Source of the DNA: Lunatimonas sp.
Lineage (GTDB): Bacteria; Bacteroidota; Bacteroidia; Cytophagales; Cyclobacteriaceae
DNA: 64,000 nucleotides
Reading direction: 5' to 3'
Assembly: GCF_020832325.1 (NCBI RefSeq)
Contig: NZ_JAFIEU010000038.1
Coordinates: 90,523-154,522, forward strand
This document shows positions 55,893-63,872 of this stretch, piece after piece. The position numbers were made by a program, and so were the translations under genes. The notes below the pieces were generated by a model that saw only the letters and a list, made by a program, of their open reading frames with translations, was not told where the DNA came from and did not search any database. Positions within the stretch are counted from its first letter, which is position 1, and every line of letters begins with the position of its first letter.

Positions 55893-57746
55893 TTATTGAT
55901 TGAAAAAACTGTCTATTTTAGTTAAATCTAATTTTACGAAGGTTTTGTTCCCCGTGGGGCTATAATTTGGATTTTGGCAGGCAAATAGTCTGCCTACCAG
56001 ATTTTCCATTTCTTGGGGGCTGAGCTTTTGTCCGGTTTTTATAGCTGAGCGCCTTGCCAATGAGCGGGCAAGGTTTTCGCGCTTATCTAGGGAAAGTTCG
56101 GATTTGAAATGTTTGAATTGCTCCAGCAGGGATTCAAACAAGGCCTTTTCGTTGGTGATGGCAACATCTGCCGGAACACCGTTGATGATTACCGTGTGAT
56201 TGCCAAAAGAACTCACCACGAACCCTAGGCTGTTCAGCTCTTCTTGTAGTTCCATCACCAATACATAGTCTGCTGGGCTAAGGTTTACCGTCTGCGGAAA
56301 CAGACACTGCTGGGAGGCGCCCTTAGAGATATCCAGTTGCCGCACAAACCGTTCGTATAGTATGCGCTCGTGACTTGCTTGCTGGTCAAACAAAAGTATG
56401 CCCGTGGACACCTGTGCAATAATGTACTTCGACTCTACCTGAAAGGTATTTCCTGTGATCTTTTGCTCAGGTAGATCCCGCCGATCGACTTGGTCAGTAA
56501 GATTTGCCCGGCTCGAAAAGGTGATTGTTTCGGTTTCTTCATTCCGTCGAGCGAGGAGGCTGTCTTCATCACCCCGTTCCGGGAGGCCCCTATTGTCAAA
56601 TAGTTTTTCCCAGCCGCTTACGTCTTGTTTGCGAAACGCAGGACCGTTAAAATTTTTGTAGGTGTGCTCCGACTGGACTTCTTGGCTTTGGGTGGTATCT
56701 TGTCTCCAAGTATCCGTGAAATTCACGTCCAGACTGAAATCAATAGAAGGTACCACATGGTGTGCTCCCAGCGATTGTTTGATGGCAGCTTTTAGGACAC
56801 CATAGATGGTCCGCTCGTCATCAAATTTAATTTCCGTCTTCGTGGGATGTACGTTGATGTCTATGTGGCTGGGGTCAATTTCCAGAAAGAGTGTATAAAA
56901 GGGATGTTGATCCGGCGCCATCAAGCCCTCAAAGGCGCTTACCACCGCATGGTGTAGGTAATTGCTTTTAATATACCGATTGTTGACAAAAAAATACTGA
57001 TCACCCCGTGTCTTCTTTGCGCTGCTTGGTTTACCAATGTAGCCCTTTATCCGCAGCAGAGGTGTTTCTTCATGGCATACGATCAGTTGATCCTGGTATC
57101 CCTGTCCCAACACACCTAGAATACGCTTGCCGAGTTTTCCCGGGGATAGGTTGAACAGCTGCATGTCGTTTTGGTAGAAGGTAAAAGCCACCTCCGGGTA
57201 GGAAAGCGCTACCCGTTGAAATTCTTCCACCAGATGTTTCGTTTCCACCGCATTGGATTTAAGAAAATTTCGGCGGGCAGGGACATTGAAAAATAAGTTT
57301 TTTACGGAAATAGAGGTGCCATCTGCACAGCTAATGGGTTCTTGCTTTTTTACTTCCGAGCCTTCAATACACAGCAGTGTGCCCAGTTCGTCCTGGGGAC
57401 GCTTGGTCTTCATTTCTACTTGCGCCACTGCCGCAATAGAGGCGAGCGCCTCGCCGCGAAAGCCAAAGGTTCGGATGCAAAATAGGTCGTCGGATTTACG
57501 GATTTTGGAGGTGGCGTGCCGTTCAAAAGACATACGGGCATCTGTTAGTGACATGCCTATACCATCATCAATCACCTGAATTAGCTGTTTTCCTCCCTCT
57601 TTTACGATTACCTTGATGTTTTTGGCGCCAGCATCGAGGCAGTTTTCCAAAAGCTCCTTTAAGGCGGAGGCTGGACGCTGTACTACCTCACCGGCTGCAA
57701 TTTGATTGGCTATGGCATCAGGAAGGAGTTGAATTAGGTCATTCAT
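55893..57746 (-). CDS. mutL: DNA mismatch repair protein MutL
   Basis: MutL links mismatch recognition by MutS to strand removal. The 617-residue protein has the GHKL ATPase N-terminus: ELLENCLDAGAKNI, DDGIGM and TFGFRGEALASIAAV. In the C-terminal dimerisation/endonuclease domain the metal motif usually written DQHAxxExxxxE reads DQQASHERILYE. The late CPHGRP-type motif is replaced by ACQNPNYSPTG. The endonuclease site is therefore atypical. It overlaps the start of the upstream small membrane-protein gene by 4 bp. Confidence 0.95.
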   Translation of the reverse strand: MNDLIQLLPDAIANQIAAGEVVQRPASALKELLENCLDAGAKNIKVIVKEGGKQLIQVIDDGIGMSLTDARMSFERHATSKIRKSDDLFCIRTFGFRGEALASIAAVAQVEMKTKRPQDELGTLLCIEGSEVKKQEPISCADGTSISVKNLFFNVPARRNFLKSNAVETKHLVEEFQRVALSYPEVAFTFYQNDMQLFNLSPGKLGKRILGVLGQGYQDQLIVCHEETPLLRIKGYIGKPSSAKKTRGDQYFFVNNRYIKSNYLHHAVVSAFEGLMAPDQHPFYTLFLEIDPSHIDINVHPTKTEIKFDDERTIYGVLKAAIKQSLGAHHVVPSIDFSLDVNFTDTWRQDTTQSQEVQSEHTYKNFNGPAFRKQDVSGWEKLFDNRGLPERGDEDSLLARRNEETETITFSSRANLTDQVDRRDLPEQKITGNTFQVESKYIIAQVSTGILLFDQQASHERILYERFVRQLDISKGASQQCLFPQTVNLSPADYVLVMELQEELNSLGFVVSSFGNHTVIINGVPADVAITNEKALFESLLEQFKHFKSELSLDKRENLARSLARRSAIKTGQKLSPQEMENLVGRLFACQNPNYSPTGNKTFVKLDLTKIDSFFNQ

Positions 57747-58156
57747 TTTGTACCTACCGATTTTAGCCTAAACAGGGCCACCAAGGCGGCAATTGCACCA
57801 CCTAGGTATAGAAAATAGTAGAGAACCTCAGGTCCTAGGTAGATGTATCCCCCAAATCCCCCGATAAGGATGATCATTATGATCAATCGGATCATACCAG
57901 TACTTTCGAAAAGGCTGCTTGGCTTGCGTTTGATCGGGCTCCCTTGGGTGAAGGCACCCCGTATCGATGATCCGCCGCGAAAGGAGTTGGGCCTATCGGC
58001 ATCGTCACCCTCAGGATCCAAAATACCCTCTTGCTGGAGCTCGCGTTTGATGCGCTCTGTGCGTTGGTGGATTTCTTCCTTCACCGGGTCGTAGTGCCTT
58101 GGCGTAATCTGAAATCTGTGGGGTTGGTTTACTCTGAATATAGATGGAAATTTCAT
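57743..58156 (-). CDS. Small membrane protein upstream of mutL
   Basis: This 137-residue protein has a soluble N-terminal half (MKFPSIFRVNQPHRFQI, then a charged helix HYDPVKEEIHQRTERIKREL) and two closely spaced transmembrane helices at about residues 88-106 and 110-128. It ends 4 bp inside mutL, so translation is probably coupled. Unknown function. Its ATG lies within the first arm of the tandem repeat array (TTTCAT on the plus strand is ATGAAA here), so the repeats form its upstream region. Confidence 0.7.
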   Translation of the reverse strand: MKFPSIFRVNQPHRFQITPRHYDPVKEEIHQRTERIKRELQQEGILDPEGDDADRPNSFRGGSSIRGAFTQGSPIKRKPSSLFESTGMIRLIIMIILIGGFGGYIYLGPEVLYYFLYLGGAIAALVALFRLKSVGTK

Positions 58157-58454
58157 CTGTTTATTTTTTGTTTTTCAAAGGTCAGATGGAATCTCGCATG
58201 GTTACCCCGAATATCGGGGCATTCCAGTGTGTGACGGCTAAGTCATGCTCGATTTCATCTGTCTATAATTGTTTTTCAATGGTCAGATGGAATCTCGCAT
58301 GTTTGATAGTCATCCCAGTGTGTGACGGCTACGTCATGCTCGATTTCATGTGTCTATAATTGATTTTTCAATGGTCACATGGAATCTCGCATGGCGGATA
58401 GTCATCCCACTGTGTGACGGCTACGTCATGCTCGATTTCATCTGTGTATAATTG
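58151..58454. repeat. Tandem array of three structured ~91-102 bp repeats plus a partial fourth
   Basis: Copies begin at 58151, 58253, 58344 and 58436 (periods 102, 91, 92). Each full copy has a hairpin: outer arms TTTCATCTG and CAGATGGAA (copies 1 and 2) or TTTCATGTG and CACATGGAA (copy 3), and inner arms TTTG/CAAA (copy 1) or ATTG/CAAT (copies 2 and 3) around a T-rich loop. ATCTCGCATG follows, then a variable spacer, GTGTGACGGCTACGTCATGCTCGA-like DNA with a TGACG/CGTCA inverted repeat, and the next copy. Arm changes are compensated between copies. The fourth copy ends after TATAATTG. Confidence 0.9.
58205..58219. repeat. Inverted repeat CCCCGA-ATA-TCGGGG unique to copy 1
   Basis: A perfect 6-bp palindrome with a 3-nt loop occupies the variable spacer of copy 1 and is absent from copies 2 and 3. 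It accounts for most of the extra length of that copy. Confidence 0.7.
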
Positions 58455-58880
58455 TCATATAGCGATCATCGCCTGTTCCGCATAAAGGGCCGGCAGATAG
58501 GTAATGGGTACCGTTGTGCAGTTCGCATAGTTACCAACCATCAAACTGCTTGGCTTGCAGCTACCAACTAATAGCGGTCAGGTAGTCTCTATTTTACCGG
58601 TTTACGTTGTTATGCACCTGTAGCCGTGTATATCGTTTTGTTTCCCGAATAGGGGTAGCAAACGTCAAAGGTGCGTTTTATTTGTTGCACGATTGCTGGT
58701 GCCGATATTTTTACATGAAATTTAGCATAAACCCCATCGACGGCCTGTAATTGACATAAAATTTCAACAGTTTATCAACTTTTGGTAGGTTGACAGGTTG
58801 AAAATATGTACGTTTGATACTAGGCAAATAGCTCACAAAGCTAACCCTAAATTCAGTATAGATAAAATTTAAACGGTTTC
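58455..58880. other. Intergenic region before the GH3 fusion gene
   Basis: The region of 426 bp has no gene on either strand that I can support. It contains a TTGACATAAA (58751-58760), also seen upstream of clpB, and a -7 box near its right end. Confidence 0.5.
58809..58816 (+). promoter_or_regulatory. -7 box (TACGTTTG) for the GH3 fusion gene
   Basis: TACGTTTG fits TAnnTTTG and predicts a start near 58822 with a leader of about 59 nt. A TTG at 58790-58792 lies 16 bp upstream, slightly closer than usual for a -33 element. Confidence 0.45.
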
Positions 58881-61862
58881 ATGACTCAAAAAGTTTGTGT
58901 GGTGTTGGGTATCCTCTTTGGGTGGATGCAGGTACTGTTCGCTGAGGGCGGGAAGGCGATTGACCCGCGTGACCCGTTGATTAGTAAGGATGAGCGGCAG
59001 AAGGCCAAGTGGGTGGATAGCGTTTTTAACAGCCTGTCATTTGAGGATCGTCTTGGCCAGCTTTTTATGGTGGCTGCCTATTCAAACAAAGACCAAAGAC
59101 ACAAGGATGAGTTGACCCGTTTGATCCAAGAGCACAAATTGGGCGGACTTATCTTTTTCCAAGGTGGGCCGGTGCGTCAGGCTCATTTGACCAATCATTT
59201 TCAATCGGTGTCCCAAGTTCCACTATTTATCGCAATGGATGCCGAGTGGGGCCCCGGGATGCGACTGGATAGTGTGTTGCAGTTTCCCAAACAGATGACC
59301 TTAGGTGCCAGTCCCAATGATCAGCTGATATATCAGATGGGAGGAGAGATAGCCCGACAGTTTAAAGAAATGGGAATGCATATCAATTTTGCGCCCGTTG
59401 TGGATGTGAATTCAAATCCCGACAATCCGGTAATTGGCTACCGCGCTTTTGGCGAAGAGAAGGAGCTGGTCGGTAGAAAGTCAGTGGCCTATATGAAAGG
59501 GATGCAAGAAAACGGTATCATGGCGAACGCAAAGCATTTTCCCGGACATGGAGATACCAATTCGGATTCTCATTACACTACTCCCGTCATTCATAACTCC
59601 CGGGCACAGATCATGGACGTTGATTTATACCCCTACAGGGAATTGTTTAAGGAAGGTCTTATGAGTGTGATGGTTGCCCATCTTCATGTGCCAAGTTTGG
59701 GAAGTGACCCCAAGCAGCCGACTACTTTGTCACCGAGGGTGGTGACTCAGTTGTTAAAAGAGGAAATGCAATTTGAAGGGCTTGTTTTTACCGACGCCTT
59801 AAACATGAAAGGTGTAAGCAACCTATATCCTCCGGGAGAGGTGGATCTCATGGCTTTGAAAGCTGGAAATGATGTGTTGTTATACTCCGAAAATGTACCC
59901 AGATCGAAAGCGCTTATCATGGATGCGGTTCGAAGAGGTGAGCTTAGCGAGGTAGATATAGACCGAAGAGTAAGGAAGATTTTGAATGCAAAGTATTGGG
60001 CTGGCCTAGATAAAGTGCAACGGGTAAATCCAAACCGTATGGTGGAGCGAATAAGTACATTTGGCACCAAGGCACTCATTGAGCAGCTATACGCATCTTC
60101 CATCACGGTTGCCAAAAACGACCACGTCGACATCCCCATCCGGCATGTGGACACCCAACAGATGGCATCGCTTACTATTGGCGGGAGGGGAGAGGTATTC
60201 AAGGAGTACCTCAGCAAGTACGGCAAATTTACACACTATACACTACGCTCAAACAGTAACTTGGATAACTTCAAAGCGCTGGAAGAAAACCTAAAGGACT
60301 ATGGTACCCTTGTGGTGGGGGTGATGGGTGTCACCAATAACCCCCGAAGGAACTTTGGTATTCAGGACTCGGATGTCCAATTGATCAAGCGGCTAAGTCA
60401 AAAGCATCGGGTGATTACGGTCGTTTTTGGGAATGCCTATGCGGCTAGAAACTTTGAATCTCTGCCCAACCTGGTTTTAGCCTACGAAGAAAACGAGTTT
60501 ACGGAGAAGCTGGTACCTCAAGTGCTGTTTGGTGCTAGGCCTGGCACAGGTACTCTGCCGGTCAGCCTTAGCAGCAGCCTGCTGCAAGGGATGGGATGCG
60601 AGACTACGGAGGTGCCTAGGCTGGCCTATGCTGCGCCAGAGTCGGTGGGGATGGACAGCCGGGTGCTAATGCAGATCGATGAAGTGATGGAGGCCTCTAT
60701 TGGTAAGCGGGCCTTCCCGGGTGGCGTTGTATTGGTGGCCAAAAACGGAAAGGTAGTTTTCGAAAAAGGCTATGGGCATTTGGACTATACCCAGTCAAAG
60801 CAGGTGGGAGCAGGTACCGTGTACGATTTGGCCTCTCTGACCAAGGTGATGGCTACAACCCAGGTAATGATGTTTTTGAAGAGTCGGGGCCTCATACAGA
60901 TGGAGGATCCTATAGGGAAATATTTGGAGGAACTCAGGGGTACCAATAAGGAACGTTTGAGGCTGGGCGATATTATGACCCATGAGGCCGGCTTGTTGGG
61001 CTGGATCCCCCATCATGAGCAAACTATTCAGGGAGGAGATTGGAGACCAGAATTTTACAGTCCCACGCCTACCGGCGACTTTATACTTCCTGTTTCCCAA
61101 AACATGTATGCGCACAAGGCGCTTCCCGATTCTGTTTGGAAGTGGACGGTACAATCTAACCTGAAGCGTACCGGGGCAAGGGACAGCCATCGGTACACCT
61201 ATACCTATTCGGATGTAGGGATGTATTTATTGCATCGGATGATCGAGGAGATTACCCAGCAGCCGATGGATGATTTTTTGAGGCAAAACTTCTTCGATCC
61301 TCTGGGCACCTACAGACTGGGTTACCATCCTCAGCGATTGGTAGATCCAGCGAATATTGCGCCCACGGAAGAAGATAAGACATTTAGGAAAGGCTTGGTG
61401 CAGGGTTATGTTCATGATCCCGGTGCGGCAATTTTCGGGGGAGTAGCGGGACATGCGGGATTGTTCGGGACAGCCAATGATCTGGCTATTATGATGCAGC
61501 TTATGCTACAGGGAGGAAAGTATGGATACCTGGACTTTTACGATTCCGAGACCGTGCAGGCCTTTATAGACAAACAGTCACCCTATACACGAAGGGGCTG
61601 GGGTTGGGATAGGCCGGAGCCAGATCCATCCAAAAGGGCCGCGGTGGGTAAGCTAGCTCCTAAGGATACCTTTGGCCACACAGGATTTACCGGCACGGCA
61701 GTTTGGGCAGATCCTGCGAATGAGTTGGTCTTTGTATTTTTGTCCAACCGAGTAAACCCGAGCGCCGGTAACAATCTGATCAATAAGGAGAAAATTAGGG
61801 GGGAGGTACACGATATTGTGTATCGGTCATTCAGTCGTCCATTTCTATTGGCAGGGAATTGA
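58881..61862 (+). CDS. NagZ-like GH3 glycosidase fused to a beta-lactamase-type serine hydrolase
   Basis: The 993-residue protein has an N-terminal signal (to about residue 21) and a GH3 domain with the NagZ-type AKHFPGHGDTNSDSHY segment (about residue 218), where the His-Asp pair is the general acid/base of beta-N-acetylglucosaminidases, and FTDALNMKGV with the nucleophile Asp. From about residue 600 a serine beta-lactamase/esterase domain follows: SLTK (about 653) as SxxK and TYSDVG as YxN-like. Secreted or periplasmic. Such fusions occur in Bacteroidota and probably act on peptidoglycan fragments. bshA follows 54 bp later. Confidence 0.92.
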   Translation: MTQKVCVVLGILFGWMQVLFAEGGKAIDPRDPLISKDERQKAKWVDSVFNSLSFEDRLGQLFMVAAYSNKDQRHKDELTRLIQEHKLGGLIFFQGGPVRQAHLTNHFQSVSQVPLFIAMDAEWGPGMRLDSVLQFPKQMTLGASPNDQLIYQMGGEIARQFKEMGMHINFAPVVDVNSNPDNPVIGYRAFGEEKELVGRKSVAYMKGMQENGIMANAKHFPGHGDTNSDSHYTTPVIHNSRAQIMDVDLYPYRELFKEGLMSVMVAHLHVPSLGSDPKQPTTLSPRVVTQLLKEEMQFEGLVFTDALNMKGVSNLYPPGEVDLMALKAGNDVLLYSENVPRSKALIMDAVRRGELSEVDIDRRVRKILNAKYWAGLDKVQRVNPNRMVERISTFGTKALIEQLYASSITVAKNDHVDIPIRHVDTQQMASLTIGGRGEVFKEYLSKYGKFTHYTLRSNSNLDNFKALEENLKDYGTLVVGVMGVTNNPRRNFGIQDSDVQLIKRLSQKHRVITVVFGNAYAARNFESLPNLVLAYEENEFTEKLVPQVLFGARPGTGTLPVSLSSSLLQGMGCETTEVPRLAYAAPESVGMDSRVLMQIDEVMEASIGKRAFPGGVVLVAKNGKVVFEKGYGHLDYTQSKQVGAGTVYDLASLTKVMATTQVMMFLKSRGLIQMEDPIGKYLEELRGTNKERLRLGDIMTHEAGLLGWIPHHEQTIQGGDWRPEFYSPTPTGDFILPVSQNMYAHKALPDSVWKWTVQSNLKRTGARDSHRYTYTYSDVGMYLLHRMIEEITQQPMDDFLRQNFFDPLGTYRLGYHPQRLVDPANIAPTEEDKTFRKGLVQGYVHDPGAAIFGGVAGHAGLFGTANDLAIMMQLMLQGGKYGYLDFYDSETVQAFIDKQSPYTRRGWGWDRPEPDPSKRAAVGKLAPKDTFGHTGFTGTAVWADPANELVFVFLSNRVNPSAGNNLINKEKIRGEVHDIVYRSFSRPFLLAGN

Positions 61863-61916
61863 ACAAATCGAGGGTGTTTTTATGTTAAGCACCTGAGCGT
61901 ATATACAGAAGCAACT

Positions 61917-63059
61917 ATGAAGATTGGGATCGTTTGTTATCCGACGTTTGGCGGCAGCGGGGTAGTCGCTACCGAGTTGGGTAAAGCATTGTCAAAAGAA
62001 GGACATAAAATACATTTTATCACTTACAGCCAACCGTCCCGATTAGACTTATTCAATGAGAATTTATTCTACCATGAAGTAGATATCAAGAGCTATCCGC
62101 TATTTGAACATGCACCCTACGAACTTGCGTTGGCCAGTAAAATGGTGAATGTGGTCAAATACGAGGAGTTGGACCTGCTCCATGTACACTACGCGATCCC
62201 CCATGCTTCGGCAGCCTATATGGCCAAACAAATACTGAAGGAACAGGGAGTGCATATTCCCGTAGTCACCACACTGCATGGAACCGATATTACATTGGTA
62301 GGGAAGGATCCGAGCTATGAACCGGTGGTTACCTTCAGTATCAATAAGTCGGATGGGGTCACAGCTGTTTCGGAGGACTTGAGAAGGGCCACCTTCGAGC
62401 ATTTCGACGTAAAACGGCACATTGAAGTTATTCCCAATTTCATAGATTTAGAGCGGTTTAAACGACAAAAGAAGGAGCACTTTAAGCGAGCCATCTGCCC
62501 AAATGGCGAAAAGCTCCTGGTACATACCTCTAACTTCAGAAAAGTAAAGCGGGTAGAGGATGTGTTGAAGGTGTTCAAAAAGGTACGGAAGGTGATACCT
62601 GTAAAGCTACTTTTGGTGGGTGACGGTCCAGAGAGAGACAAGATGGAGCGCCTCTGTCGCCAATACGACACCTGCGAAGATGTTCGGTTTTTGGGTAAAC
62701 TAGAAGCCGTGGAGGAGGTGCTGTCGCTCGCCGATTTGTTTCTAATGCCGTCTGAAAAAGAAAGTTTTGGACTAGCGGCGTTGGAAGCCATGGCCTGTGA
62801 AGTACCGGTGCTTTCATCAAATGCAGGTGGAATTCCTGAACTGAACTTGGATGGGGTTACTGGATACGTTTGTGACGTCGGTGACGTAGAAACCATGACG
62901 GAGCGGGCCTTGGAAATACTTTCGGATGAAAATTTACCCCGTTTTAAAGAAAATGCTCTTGCAAGAGCAAAGGATTTTGATGTGTCTAAAATTCTGCCGC
63001 TTTACGAGGCCTTTTATCAAAAGACAGTAGAAAATGCCGTTTTGGAGCTGGCTAAATGA
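61917..63059 (+). CDS. bshA: N-acetyl-alpha-D-glucosaminyl L-malate synthase
   Basis: BshA is the first enzyme of bacillithiol synthesis, joining GlcNAc from UDP-GlcNAc to L-malate. The 380-residue GT4 protein begins MKIGIVCYPTFGGSGVVATELG. It has DLLHVHYAIPHA, TTLHGTDITLVG and HTSNFRKVKRVEDV, then LMPSEKESFGLAALEAMACE with the EX7E motif, all typical of BshA rather than generic GT4 enzymes. The other bsh genes are not adjacent. It may share a transcript with the preceding GH3 fusion gene. Confidence 0.93.
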   Translation: MKIGIVCYPTFGGSGVVATELGKALSKEGHKIHFITYSQPSRLDLFNENLFYHEVDIKSYPLFEHAPYELALASKMVNVVKYEELDLLHVHYAIPHASAAYMAKQILKEQGVHIPVVTTLHGTDITLVGKDPSYEPVVTFSINKSDGVTAVSEDLRRATFEHFDVKRHIEVIPNFIDLERFKRQKKEHFKRAICPNGEKLLVHTSNFRKVKRVEDVLKVFKKVRKVIPVKLLLVGDGPERDKMERLCRQYDTCEDVRFLGKLEAVEEVLSLADLFLMPSEKESFGLAALEAMACEVPVLSSNAGGIPELNLDGVTGYVCDVGDVETMTERALEILSDENLPRFKENALARAKDFDVSKILPLYEAFYQKTVENAVLELAK

Positions 63060-63174
63060 TGCAAATCATTTTTATTTTAGTGGGAAAATGAAACCACACA
63101 AGGCTAAAAATACGTTTAATTTGCATCCTTGAAATTGTCAAGAAAAGGAGCATGAGGCAAATCAACCCGATAGT

Positions 63175-63837
63175 ATGGGGAGCTTTGTTAATTTTGAAAA
63201 AATTATCAGAAGGATGAAGAAAATAGGTAGATTGGAAAGACCGGATAATAACGGATCCGCGCGTATGTTCGCTAACCCCGTTTTGGAGAAAATAAGCCGA
63301 ACACACATCAGTGTACCGATTGCGATGTTTTTAGGGTTAGGCACGTATTCGCTATACTGGGGCATAGCTACGACAACGATTAGTTTTTTGGGGGCGATTG
63401 CTCTTTTAGTTGGTGGATTCCTCACGTTTACTTTTGTGGAATACATCATGCACAGGTATTTGTACCACATGGAGCCGGATAGCAAGTTCAAGGACAAAGT
63501 TCAGTATTCGATGCACGGTGTACACCACGACTATCCCAAAGACAAGGATAGATTGGCCATGCCACCTTTTATTTCGGCCATGTACGCAGTTATTTTGTAT
63601 TTCGTATTTGACTTCATCATGGGTGAATATGCCTTTTACTTTCTTCCGGGATTTCTGGTGGGCTATGCAGGCTATTTGGGCGTTCACTATATCGTGCATG
63701 CTTTCCAACCTCCAAAAAATTTCTTAAAGGTATTGTGGGTAAATCACGCCATTCACCATTATAAGGATCCAGACGTAGCTTTTGGCGTGAGCACTCCGAT
63801 ATGGGATTATGTGTTTGGTACCATGCCAAAGAAGTAG
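63175..63837 (+). CDS. Fatty acid hydroxylase/sterol desaturase-family membrane protein
   Basis: The 220-residue protein has about four membrane helices and the three His boxes of the di-iron hydroxylase superfamily: EYIMHRYLYHME, SMHGVHHDYP and HAIHHYKDPD, with YIVHAF as a further His. Start choices are ATG 63175 or 63211; I use the first. Similar proteins hydroxylate fatty acids, sphingolipid acyl chains or carotenoids. Bacteroidota make sphingolipids, which would fit, but the substrate is not determined. A terminator and then a group II intron follow. Confidence 0.88.
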   Translation: MGSFVNFEKIIRRMKKIGRLERPDNNGSARMFANPVLEKISRTHISVPIAMFLGLGTYSLYWGIATTTISFLGAIALLVGGFLTFTFVEYIMHRYLYHMEPDSKFKDKVQYSMHGVHHDYPKDKDRLAMPPFISAMYAVILYFVFDFIMGEYAFYFLPGFLVGYAGYLGVHYIVHAFQPPKNFLKVLWVNHAIHHYKDPDVAFGVSTPIWDYVFGTMPKK

Positions 63838-63845
63838 TAACCGAG

Positions 63846-63872
63846 AAGGCTGATTGATTCAGCCTTTTTTTA
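63846..63872 (+). terminator. Terminator of the hydroxylase gene, intron target
   Basis: AAGGCTGA pairs with TCAGCCTT around a 5-nt loop and is followed by seven T and an A. The group II intron begins right after this tract. Confidence 0.88.

Noticed and set aside
58144..58359. Plus-strand ORF across the repeat array
   Set aside because: It is a by-product of the repeats, with the repeated peptide following the DNA period and no start context.
58151..58454. CRISPR array
   Set aside because: Units are adjacent ~91-102 bp repeats with internal palindromes and no unique spacers, and no cas genes are present.
58151..58454. Type III toxin-antitoxin RNA repeats
   Set aside because: Tandem structured repeats upstream of a small gene are reminiscent, but the downstream product is a two-helix membrane protein unlike ToxN and no terminator separates the two.
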